From Beijerinckiaceae bacterium (GTDB taxonomy: Bacteria; Pseudomonadota; Alphaproteobacteria; Rhizobiales; Beijerinckiaceae): a stretch of DNA of 64,000 nucleotides. The notes under the pieces were generated by a model. It saw only the letters and a program-made list of their open reading frames with translations, searched no databases and was not told where the DNA came from. How positions within the stretch are numbered: the first letter of the stretch is position 1; each line of letters starts with the position of its first letter. Where the stretch lies: contig JALJOM010000003.1 of the NCBI GenBank assembly GCA_024304885.1, forward strand, positions 4,296 through 68,295. The letters are read 5' to 3'. This document shows positions 8,193-16,826 of this stretch, one piece after another. Made by a program: the position numbers and the translations under genes.

Positions 8193-9647
8193 ATGTCAGC
8201 TGTCGCCGAAACCTCGGTCGGGCTACCCACGCGACGTGGAGGTGATGTCCCGCTCGTCGTTGATCTCGACGGCACCCTGATCAAGTCGGATTTGTTGATC
8301 GAATCCTTCTTCAAGCGGATCGGAACCGATCCCGCGGCGATTTTCGGCCTCGTGCTCGCCTTGCGGCGGGGCAAGGCGGTCCTCAAGGACGTGCTTGCGC
8401 AAGGCGTCGATCTCGATGTGGCGGGCTTGCCCTACGACGAGACGGTGCTCGGGCTCGTTCGGGAGGCGCGCGACGCGGGCAGGCCGGTGTATCTCGCGTC
8501 CGCGAGCAATGCGAAGTTCGTCGCGGCCGTCGCCGACCATATCGATTTGTTCGACGGCTGGTTCGGCTCCGACGCCGCGACCAACATGTCCGGTCGCAAC
8601 AAGGCCGAGCGCCTCGTCGAGACCTTCGGGGAACGTGGATTCGACTACATCGGCAACGACAAGGCCGATTTGCTCGTATGGGCGGGGGCGGCGAAGCGGA
8701 TCGGCGTGAGAACTCCGCCGCAGCTCGGCGCCAAGCTCGCCGAGCTCGAGGTCGAGGTGATCGAGACCCCGAGGGCGACCTGGAAGCAATGGCTGAAGCT
8801 GCTCCGGGTGCATCAATACGCGAAGAACGCTCTGGTGTTCGTGCCGTTGTTCGCGGCGCACAAGTTCGCTTTCTCTCCCTTGTTCGAGACCACTCTGGCA
8901 GCGATCGCCTTTTCCCTGTGCGCTTCGAGTGTCTATATCTTCAACGATCTCGTCGATCTCGCCGCAGACCGCCGGCACCCGACCAAGAAGAACCGGCCTC
9001 TCGCCTCGGGCGCCATCCCGATCTTGCAGGGCGTGATCGCTATGCCGCTGCTTTTTCTGGCGTCGATCGGGGTCGCGGTTTGCGTATCCTGGCCGTTTCT
9101 CGGCATTCTGCTGCTCTATTTTACCTTGACCAATGCCTATACGTGCTGGCTCAAGACGAAGATGCTCGTCGATGTCGTGGCGCTTTCCCTGCTCTATTCT
9201 CTGCGGGTCCTCGGGGGCGCGGCCGCCATCGACGTTTCGGTGTCGGAATGGCTGATCGCTTTCTCCCTGTTCATCTTCACCTCCTTGGCGCTGATCAAGC
9301 GCTACATCGAGCTCGCGACCCGGCTCGACAAGGGTCTGCCGGATCCGAGCAACCGCAACTACCGGCTGGACGACATACAGATCGTGGCCATGCTCGCAGC
9401 CGCGGCTGGCTTCAACGCCGTCACGGTCTTCGCGCTCTACATTTCCTCGGACACGGTGCATATGCTCTATCGGCACCCCCAGTTCCTTTGGCTCGTCTGC
9501 CCCGTGCTCATGTATTGGATCAGCCGCATGCTGCTCATGGCGCATCGACGGCTCGTCCACGACGATCCGATCGTGTTCGCCTTGAAGGACCGCAACAGCA
9601 TCGTCGCAGGGGCATTGATCGCCGGCATCATGCTGGCCGCGATCTGA
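8193..9647 (+). CDS. HAD-hydrolase/UbiA-prenyltransferase fusion, polyprenyl-phosphate phosphoribosyltransferase-like
   Basis: This 484-residue protein has an N-terminal HAD phosphatase domain (VVDLDGTLIKSD, D24 and D26; later YIGNDKADLLVW) followed from about residue 195 by a multi-pass UbiA domain. The UbiA aspartate motif is NDLVDLAADRRHP (251-263), continuing TKKNRPLASG. This closely resembles decaprenyl-phosphate 5-phosphoribosyltransferases of the mycobacterial Rv3806c type and less so ubiquinone or heme prenyltransferases. A reasonable inference is transfer of phosphoribose from PRPP to a polyprenyl phosphate, with the HAD domain removing the 5-phosphate. The start is set by GGAG at 8183-8186. 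It heads a membrane-related group extending to 13.4 kb. Confidence 0.85.
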   Translation: MSAVAETSVGLPTRRGGDVPLVVDLDGTLIKSDLLIESFFKRIGTDPAAIFGLVLALRRGKAVLKDVLAQGVDLDVAGLPYDETVLGLVREARDAGRPVYLASASNAKFVAAVADHIDLFDGWFGSDAATNMSGRNKAERLVETFGERGFDYIGNDKADLLVWAGAAKRIGVRTPPQLGAKLAELEVEVIETPRATWKQWLKLLRVHQYAKNALVFVPLFAAHKFAFSPLFETTLAAIAFSLCASSVYIFNDLVDLAADRRHPTKKNRPLASGAIPILQGVIAMPLLFLASIGVAVCVSWPFLGILLLYFTLTNAYTCWLKTKMLVDVVALSLLYSLRVLGGAAAIDVSVSEWLIAFSLFIFTSLALIKRYIELATRLDKGLPDPSNRNYRLDDIQIVAMLAAAAGFNAVTVFALYISSDTVHMLYRHPQFLWLVCPVLMYWISRMLLMAHRRLVHDDPIVFALKDRNSIVAGALIAGIMLAAI

Positions 9648-10004
9648 GCACGCCGTCGGCCACTCCCCTTCGAGCCCGCATTCACTGGAAGACGGCTGAA
9701 CCGTTCGGGAGATCCCCGGCCTTGCCGGGGCGGCAGCAGAAGTCCGAGGTTCGAGGAAGCCCACGGTGGAACACGCGTTCGCTTCAATGTGTTCGAGCCG
9801 GCCGACAGGAGAGGCGTGCCGACAAAAGGAGAAGCTTCACCGATTCGTCACGTCAACAGCGGTTCGGACTCGATGTCAGGCCTTGTCCGCTACTTCGACG
9901 CTCATGGTGAGGCCTCAGCCTTGCGGATTACGGCAAACAGCACCATGCTCGCGCGCAATACCGGGGTCATCAGGCCAATCCCGGATGGAGAGGGGAGTTT
10001 CGCT
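9648..10004. other. Intergenic region, no gene seen
   Basis: These 357 bases contain no family-recognisable reading frame and no dispersed repeat. An in-frame extension of the next gene back to 9789 exists but lacks a good SD and does not look like part of the methyltransferase fold. Confidence 0.5.
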
Positions 10005-10652
10005 ATGATACCATTCCTTGCCGGCATCCATCACAAATATGCCTATATGCCGCGCCTGCGTGTGTTGACCGATCGCCTCGCTGCGATGATCGGGCCCGGG
10101 CAAAGCATATTGGATGTGGGGTGCGGAAGCGGCATGCTGGGCGCGGCGTTGGCCGAGCGGCTTCCGGGATCGACAGTCGAGGGTGTCGAAACCCATCCGC
10201 GTGGCGGAGAGCCGATCAAGGTGCACGCCTATGATGGTCGATCGCTCCCGCTCCCCGACAATTCCTTCGACGCCGTGATCGTCGCCGATGTCCTTCACCA
10301 CGACCGTGATCCCGTCGCCGTGTTGAGGGAATGCGGCCGGGTAGCCAGGCGCCTCGTGGTCGTCAAGGATCACCTCCAGCACGGTTGGCTCAGCCACTTG
10401 CGAATCTCGATATTGGATTGGGGCGCCAACAATCCTTACGGCGTCGAATGCCTCTACACCTATTGGACGCGGGACGAGTGGAACGACATGTTCGCGCGCG
10501 CGAAGCTCTCGGTCGTCTCGTTCGACACCCCGATCTCGCTCTATCATCCGATGTTCGACTGGCTGTTCGGAGGCGACATACATTTCATCGCGGCCACGAC
10601 GAAAATGTCGCCGGCGTCCTCGGCCGCTGAAATGGTGCAGAGCGCCGGCTAG
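10005..10652 (+). CDS. Class I SAM-dependent methyltransferase
   Basis: This 215-residue enzyme has SAM motif I ILDVGCGSGMLG (35-46), an acidic motif II region (EGVETHP), and the motif IV-like DAVIVADVLHH. This is the Methyltransf_11 pattern. The start was placed at ATG 10005 because GGGGAG lies 7-8 bases upstream, although in-frame ATGs exist at 9789 and 9870. The protein ends with a Trp/Phe-rich segment (MFDWLFGGDIHFIAAT). The substrate is unknown. Its position between a UbiA-type enzyme and transporter-like membrane genes suggests modification of a glycan or lipid-linked intermediate. Confidence 0.82.
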   Translation: MIPFLAGIHHKYAYMPRLRVLTDRLAAMIGPGQSILDVGCGSGMLGAALAERLPGSTVEGVETHPRGGEPIKVHAYDGRSLPLPDNSFDAVIVADVLHHDRDPVAVLRECGRVARRLVVVKDHLQHGWLSHLRISILDWGANNPYGVECLYTYWTRDEWNDMFARAKLSVVSFDTPISLYHPMFDWLFGGDIHFIAATTKMSPASSAAEMVQSAG

Positions 10653-10887
10653 GACCTGGCAGCCGATCCTTCCTCGGCTGCCGCGCAAGGTCGAGAGGGT
10701 TCGGCTCCAGGGAGGGGCCGTGCCGGTTGTGCCGCGGCGGTCGCTCCTCATTCGGACCAGCGGACGCGCGAGCCGGATGATTGCTTTCCTGGACCGGATA
10801 CCTTAGACCTCGCCACGCGATGCGGGGTCACCTCTTCCGAGCGCGGCCCGCGAGGAAATGACGGTTGAAATCGAGCAGGAGTACCGC

Positions 10888-11265
10888 ATGCGACTCGATT
10901 CCCTCGCAATGATCCTCGTGAGCGTGGTCTTGGCCTCGGGGTCGCAGATCGTCCTGAAGGGCGCGATGACGGCCCGCGAGATTCAACGCACTATAGAGGT
11001 CGGCAGCCCGCTCGAGATCCTGATGGCGATCATGACCTCGCCTCAGGTCATCGCAGGTCTCACGTGCTTCGGCGTGGCTACCGTCGTCTGGCTGTTCGTC
11101 CTGTCCAAGATTCCGCTCTCGTCGGCCTATCCTTTCATCGCGCTCGGGGTCCTCATCACGGTTCTCGCCGGCAAGTACTTGTTCGGGGAGGCCATCACCC
11201 CGCAGAAGGCCATCGGTGTCGGGCTGATCATGGGTGGAATTGTGCTCGTCGGGGTGACGAGGTGA
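10888..11265 (+). CDS. Small EamA/SMR-type membrane transporter, ArnE/ArnF-like
   Basis: This 125-residue protein has four predicted membrane helices (residues about 4-22, 48-65, 70-90, 100-120). Motifs such as SQIVLKGAM near helix 1, SKIPLSSAYPFIALGVLITVLAG and GVGLIMGGIVLVG fit the 4-helix drug/metabolite transporters that include ArnE/F flippase subunits. The start was chosen at ATG 10888, which has AGGAG six bases upstream. An earlier ATG at 10858 has a badly spaced SD. Next to a polyprenyl-phosphate sugar enzyme, a role in flipping undecaprenyl-phosphate-linked sugars is plausible but inferred. Confidence 0.8.
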   Translation: MRLDSLAMILVSVVLASGSQIVLKGAMTAREIQRTIEVGSPLEILMAIMTSPQVIAGLTCFGVATVVWLFVLSKIPLSSAYPFIALGVLITVLAGKYLFGEAITPQKAIGVGLIMGGIVLVGVTR

Positions 11266-11465
11266 AGCGGTCCGGCGGATCGCAGCCGTCGTGGCCATCC
11301 GAGCACGCGGGCTCCGCGCCGGCACTTCTTGTTCTCGACCCTGACCGACCCCGTCACGAAGCCGCCATCCGTCCAGTGCGGGGACCGGGGACCGACGGCG
11401 ATCAGGCAAACGCCAATTCATCTTGGCTCGGGACGCTGTCCCCGAGGCGTTGACGGAGAAAGCGC

Positions 11466-13415
11466 ATGAGCGGCTCCATTGCGGAGATCGCCGGGTTCGT
11501 CGCGGCTGCGTCGCTGCTGCTCGCACCTGGCTTGATCTTGTTGCTGGCGTTGCCGTCCAAGCTGCTGGCGCCGCGCGATATGCTGCCTGCCGCTTTCGTG
11601 CTGTCGCCGGCGGTGCTCGCCGTGGAGCTCGTCGTGGCCGCGTTCGCGGGCGTGCCGTTCGACCTGTTCGTTCCCGCCGCGGCAGCGGCCAATGCCGTCG
11701 GGGCCGTCGTGCTGGCTCGGCGTCGACCGGGGCGCATCGCGTTCGATTGTCCCCTCGCGTGGCTTTTCCCGGCCGTCCTGATCGCCGTCCCTGTCGTAGC
11801 CGAGCTCGCACTCGACCCGCTGCGGCGCGCCTACGGCTGGCACAACATGATGCAGATGGCGGCGATCCTCGAGATCTACGCCTTGCCGCGACCGCCGGAG
11901 GATCTCCAGCTCGCCGGCTTCCGACTCAGCTATGCCTGGCTCGGCTGGACCCAGGTCGCGGCGATCGCGAAGCTCACGGCGACCTCTCCCACGCTGGTAT
12001 TCGCGCCGTTGAACGTCGCGCAACTGCTGGTGCTCGTCTACTTCGTATGCGAGGCGGCAGTCGTCTATTGTGGGCGCCGGCTGGCCATGATCGGCGTTGC
12101 CGCGACCTTCGCGCTGCTCTCCGCCGGGCTCCTCAACATACTCGCCCGCTTCGTGATCTGGTCCTTCACGGCCCATGGGGAGCTCAAAATTTCCCCGTTC
12201 GACTCGAAATTCCTGAACATGGACCTGATGTGCCCCGCCCTGCCGGCGCTGGCGCTGATGAGCTATGCGCTGGCCCGGGCGACCCGTGCGCGCGACGTGC
12301 CGGCCGTTTGGCTTCTGTGCATCTCCGCTTGCGCGGCGAGCCTCGTCTACCCGCTGTTCCTGCCGTCCTGCCTCGTCGTCCTCGGCGCATTCGGGCTCTT
12401 CACCCTGGTCGCGCCGTTCGTGCCTTCCTGGACGATGCCTCGGTATCGACCGACGGAGGTCGTGGCCTATGCTGCCGCGGCGGCGGTGAGCCTCGCGATC
12501 CCGGTGGCGTACATCTGGTATCTCGGCGGGGATACGACGGAGCCGGTGGCTTGGTTGAACCTTGCTCGGGCTCCACGGCGGGTCGTCCACCTCGGAGCGG
12601 TTTTTTGCTTCATCGACGCAGCCCTCTTGTGGATCGCCGTCGTTGCTTGGCAGGCTCGTGATGGAGGCAAGCTGCTGGGGGTAGGGATCGCTGTCGCTCT
12701 GCAGATTCCTTTCGTGATCATATCGATGCTGTACGCGGTCGAGTACAAGTTCCTGTTCGCCGCGCTGCTCGTCGCCGCACCGCTCGTGGGGGCCCAGCTG
12801 ACGGACTGGAGCCAGAGCGGTCTCCTGCACCGCGCGGCGATCGTGACGGTGTTCGCGATAGCCACCGTCGGCAATGCCTTGGCCCTGATGTCCTGGCGTT
12901 GGCACCACCCGGCGGAATACGCCCGGGCGAAGCTCCTCGACGAAGCCACGGCCGAGCCCCATCCGATCGCGGGCTGGTCCGGCGCGTGGCAACGTTCGGT
13001 CCGCGAAGAGACGCCCGCCGACGCGGTGCTGCTGACGGGGCCGAGCGACCAGCCGGACGCCGTCTTCGCCATGCGCGCGGTCTATGTCTGCGCGACCGAG
13101 GACGAAGGCCGATACGGCTATTCGCTGCCGTGCGGCGGGGAGCTCCAAGGCGTGAAGCGCTTCCCGCCGACACAGACCTTGCGCAGAAAGGCCGTGCTCG
13201 AGAAGGCGCTGGCCGCGACGCTGACGGATGCCGAGGCAGCCACATTGCTCGAGACACTGGAAGCGCTCGGGCGTCCCATTGTCCTACATACGACTTCCCC
13301 TTCGGCCTTCGAAGCCTGGCTCGAGGCGAACGGCATCGGCACGTCGATCTTCGTTTCCGAAACCGATAAGGTCCGGCTGATCGTCCGAGGAACGTCCTCG
13401 CAGGCTTCGCGATAG
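11466..13415 (+). CDS. Large polytopic membrane protein, possible GT-C glycosyltransferase
   Basis: This 649-residue protein has about ten to twelve hydrophobic segments spread over residues 5-470, then a soluble C-terminal domain of about 170 residues. The first extracytoplasmic loop after helix 4 contains acidic and aromatic residues (LALDPLRRAYGWHNMM, then EIYALP), reminiscent of GT-C glycosyltransferases that use polyprenyl-phosphate sugars. I do not recognise a defined family. The context, downstream of a HAD-UbiA enzyme, methyltransferase and flippase-like gene, supports a glycan-assembly role. Its stop codon TAG (13413-13415) is the first triplet of a family A repeat. Confidence 0.6.
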   Translation: MSGSIAEIAGFVAAASLLLAPGLILLLALPSKLLAPRDMLPAAFVLSPAVLAVELVVAAFAGVPFDLFVPAAAAANAVGAVVLARRRPGRIAFDCPLAWLFPAVLIAVPVVAELALDPLRRAYGWHNMMQMAAILEIYALPRPPEDLQLAGFRLSYAWLGWTQVAAIAKLTATSPTLVFAPLNVAQLLVLVYFVCEAAVVYCGRRLAMIGVAATFALLSAGLLNILARFVIWSFTAHGELKISPFDSKFLNMDLMCPALPALALMSYALARATRARDVPAVWLLCISACAASLVYPLFLPSCLVVLGAFGLFTLVAPFVPSWTMPRYRPTEVVAYAAAAAVSLAIPVAYIWYLGGDTTEPVAWLNLARAPRRVVHLGAVFCFIDAALLWIAVVAWQARDGGKLLGVGIAVALQIPFVIISMLYAVEYKFLFAALLVAAPLVGAQLTDWSQSGLLHRAAIVTVFAIATVGNALALMSWRWHHPAEYARAKLLDEATAEPHPIAGWSGAWQRSVREETPADAVLLTGPSDQPDAVFAMRAVYVCATEDEGRYGYSLPCGGELQGVKRFPPTQTLRRKAVLEKALAATLTDAEAATLLETLEALGRPIVLHTTSPSAFEAWLEANGIGTSIFVSETDKVRLIVRGTSSQASR

Positions 13416-13506
13416 AGCGTTTTCCGGCGAACCGGCTTCCGGGTCGCGTCACGAGGACCGCGACAAGAGAAAGAATTAGAGCTGCTTTCCGATTCGAGCG
13501 GATCGG
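13413..13506 (+). repeat. Family A dispersed repeat, diverged
   Basis: The element begins TAGAGCGTTTTCCGGCGAA and continues to a second module, TAGAGCTGCTTTCCGATTC, with a matching GGATCGGA. It supplies the stop codon of the upstream membrane-protein gene. Confidence 0.7.
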
Positions 13507-13614
13507 ATGGCGCTCCGAGAGATCGCCTTGCTCGAGCCGGCGCAAGCCTCGAGCGCTCCTGAAGGCGCAAAGCCTTGCCGGTCGATCGAGCCGAGGAGGG
13601 TGCACGAGACGCAG

Positions 13615-14487
13615 ATGAGCACGCCGCAGGTCGGGTCCTCGACGAATCTCGTGGGGCTGCCCACGAAGTTCATCGCGAGCGCCGATTTCCAGGACGAGCC
13701 TCTCCCCATGCATATCTCGGGGGTCCGCGAGATGAACGCGACCCTCTTCGAGATGCTCGACCGGGCGTCCGATCTCGCCGACGCGGGCGAGGCTTTCATG
13801 TGCTACATGGTCGCCATGTTCGGCCTCGAGCCGGAGCAGCACGATTCGGGCGGCACGCGTCCGGGCCAGCGCCGGTTCCGTTCCTCCTTCCTGCGTCTCG
13901 TCAAGGGATGGGGTTACGACAGCAACGGCCCGGAGGGCGCCGTCTTCAAGGGCTGGGTGGAGAGCCGATTCGGCATCTTCCCGACCTACCACAAGGAGCC
14001 GATCCGCCGCATCGCGAGCGGCGCCTGGACCACCTATGTGGAGGAGAAGATGTCGAGCCTGTTCCACAGCAATGCGATCTACACGCAGCTCGACCTCGTC
14101 TACGAGTTCTGCCAATGGGCGCTGGAGCATTTTCCAGCGAGCCGGATCCCGGCCCGCGTCGCGGAAACGCGGCCGCACGAAGACCCACGCTCGGTAGTGC
14201 CGAAGGACACCCATGTCAGGCTCTATCGCGGCACGAACTCCTTCGACGAGCATCTGATCCTCGAGCGAATCGACAAGTCGAACGCTGTGGTGCGCCTCAA
14301 CAACCTCACGTCCTTCAGCTCCGATCGCGATGTGGCCTCCTGCTTCGGCGACATCATCCTCACGGTCGACGTACCGCTTTCGAAGCTCGTCTTCTTCAAC
14401 ACGTTGCTTTCCAAGCACGCGCTGAACGGCGAGTCCGAATATCTCGTGATCGGCGGTGACTATCGCGTCACCGCGAGCCGGCTATAG
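13615..14487 (+). CDS. draT: NAD+:dinitrogen-reductase ADP-D-ribosyltransferase
   Basis: DraT inactivates nitrogenase iron protein (NifH) by ADP-ribosylating a conserved arginine when ammonium appears or energy falls. The 290-residue product carries the family hallmark NLVGLPTKFIASADFQDEPL and MHISGVREMNATLFEML near its N-terminus. It also has the R-S-E triad of ADP-ribosyltransferases: RLYRGTNSF (R205), LTSFSS (S233-S235) and ESEYLVIGG (E273, E275). The start at 13615 gives a length close to known DraT proteins. GAGGAGG lies rather far upstream (about 15 bases), and an alternative start at 13507 adds 36 residues of no family content. draG follows 2 bases later. Confidence 0.95.
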   Translation: MSTPQVGSSTNLVGLPTKFIASADFQDEPLPMHISGVREMNATLFEMLDRASDLADAGEAFMCYMVAMFGLEPEQHDSGGTRPGQRRFRSSFLRLVKGWGYDSNGPEGAVFKGWVESRFGIFPTYHKEPIRRIASGAWTTYVEEKMSSLFHSNAIYTQLDLVYEFCQWALEHFPASRIPARVAETRPHEDPRSVVPKDTHVRLYRGTNSFDEHLILERIDKSNAVVRLNNLTSFSSDRDVASCFGDIILTVDVPLSKLVFFNTLLSKHALNGESEYLVIGGDYRVTASRL

Positions 14488-14489
14488 CC

Positions 14490-15392
14490 ATGCGACATCA
14501 TGCGAACGACTCCGATGTCGAGGAGCGCGCGCTCGCGGCCTTTCTCGGTCTCGCCCTCGGCGATGCGCTGGGCGCTACCGTCGAGTTCATGACGCGGAGC
14601 GAGATCGTCGAGAGCTACGGCGAGCACCACAGGATCGTCGGCGGCGGGTGGCTGCGCCTCGCGCCGGGCCAGGTCACCGACGATACCGAGATGGCCTTGG
14701 CGCTCGGCCGCTCGCTCGTGCGCAAGGGCGGCTTCGACGCTCGCGATGCCTGCGAGGAATTCGCCGCCTGGCTGAAGGCAGGTCCCGTCGATGTGGGCAA
14801 TACCTGCCGCAGGGGCATTCGCCGCTACATCACGCAAGGGACGTTCGAGGGACCGCCGAACGAGGCCGAGGCCGGCAACGGCGCGGCGATGCGGGTCCTG
14901 CCGGTGGCGCTCGCCACGATCGGGCGAGCCGATCTCGCCAAGGCCTGGACCCTCGCGCAATGCCACATCACCCATCATCATCCCGTGTCCGACGCCGTCT
15001 CGCTCGCCCTCGTCCACATGGTGCAGGCTTTGGTCGAGGGCCATGGCAAATATGCCGCGCGTCAGAAGGCGCATGTCCTGGAGCGCGATTTTCCCGCGCT
15101 CGGCTTCGATCGCTACGAGGGGAGATCGTCGGCCTATGTGCTCGAGACGATGCAATGCGTGCTGCATTTCTACACCCACACCGAATCCTTCAAGGAGTGC
15201 CTCGTTGCGACAGTGAATCAGGGCGGGGATGCCGACACCACCGGCGCGATCGTCGGCATGCTGGCCGGCGCCACCTACGGGCTTTCGAGCCTGCCGCAGG
15301 ACTGGCTGGCGCGGCTCGACCGAAAGGTCGCGGCGGAGATCCGGGACGTGGTCCCGGCCCTTCTCGGCCTCGCCCGACGCCTCGCCGCGTAG
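14490..15392 (+). CDS. draG: ADP-ribosyl-[dinitrogen reductase] hydrolase
   Basis: DraG removes ADP-ribose from NifH and reactivates nitrogenase. It is a dimanganese enzyme of the ADP-ribosylglycohydrolase fold. The 300-residue product shows the metal-binding motifs GLALGDALGATVEF, PGQVTDDTEMAL (about 59-70), GNGAAMRVLPVAL and NQGGDADTTGAIVGML. It is two bases downstream of draT, so the pair is one operon. In characterised diazotrophs DraG activity is controlled by PII protein and AmtB at the membrane. Neither gene is in this window. Confidence 0.96.
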   Translation: MRHHANDSDVEERALAAFLGLALGDALGATVEFMTRSEIVESYGEHHRIVGGGWLRLAPGQVTDDTEMALALGRSLVRKGGFDARDACEEFAAWLKAGPVDVGNTCRRGIRRYITQGTFEGPPNEAEAGNGAAMRVLPVALATIGRADLAKAWTLAQCHITHHHPVSDAVSLALVHMVQALVEGHGKYAARQKAHVLERDFPALGFDRYEGRSSAYVLETMQCVLHFYTHTESFKECLVATVNQGGDADTTGAIVGMLAGATYGLSSLPQDWLARLDRKVAAEIRDVVPALLGLARRLAA

Positions 15393-15594
15393 CGTCGCCC
15401 AAATCTTGAGGCGCGGGCGAGGGCGCAATGAGCCTCGGTGACGGACCGGGGCAAGCAGAACCGACCATCCGTCGCTCCTTGTCCTCAGGCAGTCGCGTCG
15501 CGAGCGCAGCTTCGCAGTGTGCGCTTTGACACAAAGGGTGCGTCGACACTTCCTTTATGCTGGGCAAGGGCAATGCCCATCCGGGAGCAGGGTG

Positions 15595-16611
15595 ATGGAC
15601 GGTCGATCCGGCACGAGCACGAAACCCGGCAACGCCGGAACCATGGTGGGCGTAGAGCAAAGGAACGGAATTGCCTATGCCAAGTACAGGGCCGAGGTCG
15701 GAACGTGGGTTTCCGCCTCCCTCGCACAACAGGGGTACGACAAGCTCTACGGCAAGAACTCCGGCTATGGAGCCTATTTGGGACTTATCCTGGACACGAA
15801 CGGAAGGCCTCTCCGGACCCCTGACAGAATTCGACCCGGCCAGGAATACTTGATTCCGGTGGGCACCGCCGTCGGCTTCGATGCAGCGGATACGGAACCG
15901 ATTATCGGCTATCGTTTGCCTGTAACGAAGGATGGCGAAAAATGGGAGCAGGGATCGTATGACCGAGCCAAGCATTGGTTCGTCAATCCAAAGTCATGGA
16001 TCAACGCAGATAGTACGAGCACCGAGCACTATCCATCATTCGAGTTACGAGGACCCCAGCCTCCGAAAGAAGCGAGAACTCCGGAGGCGAAAGTCGCTTT
16101 TTGGTTGAGCCTTCACAAAGCAGAAATTGCAGATGCCGAGACTGATTGGCAGATCAGCAGGATTGCAATTGCGGGAGTGATCGCTTGGGAGGCGATACAC
16201 AATCCTCAAGCATGGTCCATTTCTTCGGTCGGGCCAGGAAAGATGCACTTGCGCGGCGAGTCGGGTCAGCTCTCATGGCCAGAGGTCGTCGAGCGTACCG
16301 GTCGGATGAAATCTCGTCCGGACCTTCTACGAAAAATCGAGATGGCAAAGCCCGCTGTCGCTATCAATTACATAGCAGCTGCGATGGATGTCGTGGCAAG
16401 TGTTTCAGAAAGATACGGCTGGGACATTCGCAGCAGCCCGGAAATACTCGGGCAGGCTTATCACAGCTACTCGCCCGACCAGTGGGTGACAAAAATGTCG
16501 GAGAAATCTCCCAACGACCCCTTCTCGATCGTGCCGGGAACCCAGGGGACGTGGATCCGGGCGAACGCGAGATATCTCGAGTCGTCGGTGGGTCCGTCTC
16601 TGATGCGGTGA
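15595..16611 (+). CDS. Unknown protein with LysM-like and lysozyme-like regions
   Basis: This 338-residue protein is not a family I can name. Residues about 48-88 resemble a degenerate LysM module (QGYDKLYGKN, then RIRPGQEYLIPVG). Residues about 185-290 resemble a lytic-transglycosylase core: IAGVIAWEA with a candidate catalytic Glu, SISSVGPGKMHL, and IAAAMDVVASVSERYGWDIRS. No signal peptide is present. The start has GGGAG seven bases upstream. Base composition is visibly lower in GC than the flanking draG and hyf genes, suggesting horizontal acquisition. A peptidoglycan-acting effector or phage-derived lysin is possible but speculative. Confidence 0.5.
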   Translation: MDGRSGTSTKPGNAGTMVGVEQRNGIAYAKYRAEVGTWVSASLAQQGYDKLYGKNSGYGAYLGLILDTNGRPLRTPDRIRPGQEYLIPVGTAVGFDAADTEPIIGYRLPVTKDGEKWEQGSYDRAKHWFVNPKSWINADSTSTEHYPSFELRGPQPPKEARTPEAKVAFWLSLHKAEIADAETDWQISRIAIAGVIAWEAIHNPQAWSISSVGPGKMHLRGESGQLSWPEVVERTGRMKSRPDLLRKIEMAKPAVAINYIAAAMDVVASVSERYGWDIRSSPEILGQAYHSYSPDQWVTKMSEKSPNDPFSIVPGTQGTWIRANARYLESSVGPSLMR

Positions 16612-16761
16612 CCCGGCCTTCTAGCCGTGGCTCGGGCGCTGTCCCCGCACGATCGTGCCGCGCGCCGAGCCGCGGCCGCGCGGTTCTTTGTCCCCGGTTC
16701 ATGGGCCCCAGCTCATGGGCCTTACATAAAAAATAATGATTGACCCATCGATTATTGCTAT

Positions 16762-16793
16762 TTGACTTTTAGCTCGTGCGGGTATCATCCCGC
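16762..16793 (+). promoter_or_regulatory. Candidate promoter and operator of the XRE-hyf operon
   Basis: An AT-rich island ahead of the XRE gene holds TTGACT (16762-16767) and TATCAT (16783-16788), with a short 15-base spacer. The TATCAT is the loop of the inverted repeat GCGGG-TATCAT-CCCGC (16778-16793). A repressor binding there would cover the -10 region. This is pattern-based only. Confidence 0.3.
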
Positions 16794-16826
16794 CTGAACG
16801 AGTAGGTCGCGAAGCGAAGGGGTACG

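Noticed and set aside
9789-10004. N-terminal extension of the SAM methyltransferase
   Set aside because: No SD supports the upstream ATGs, and the added 72 residues show no fold-like pattern. The GGGGAG before 10005 marks a better start.
13615-15392. Nearby nif structural genes to confirm nitrogen fixation
   Set aside because: No nifHDK or regulator nifA is encoded in the window, so nitrogen fixation rests on draT-draG alone.
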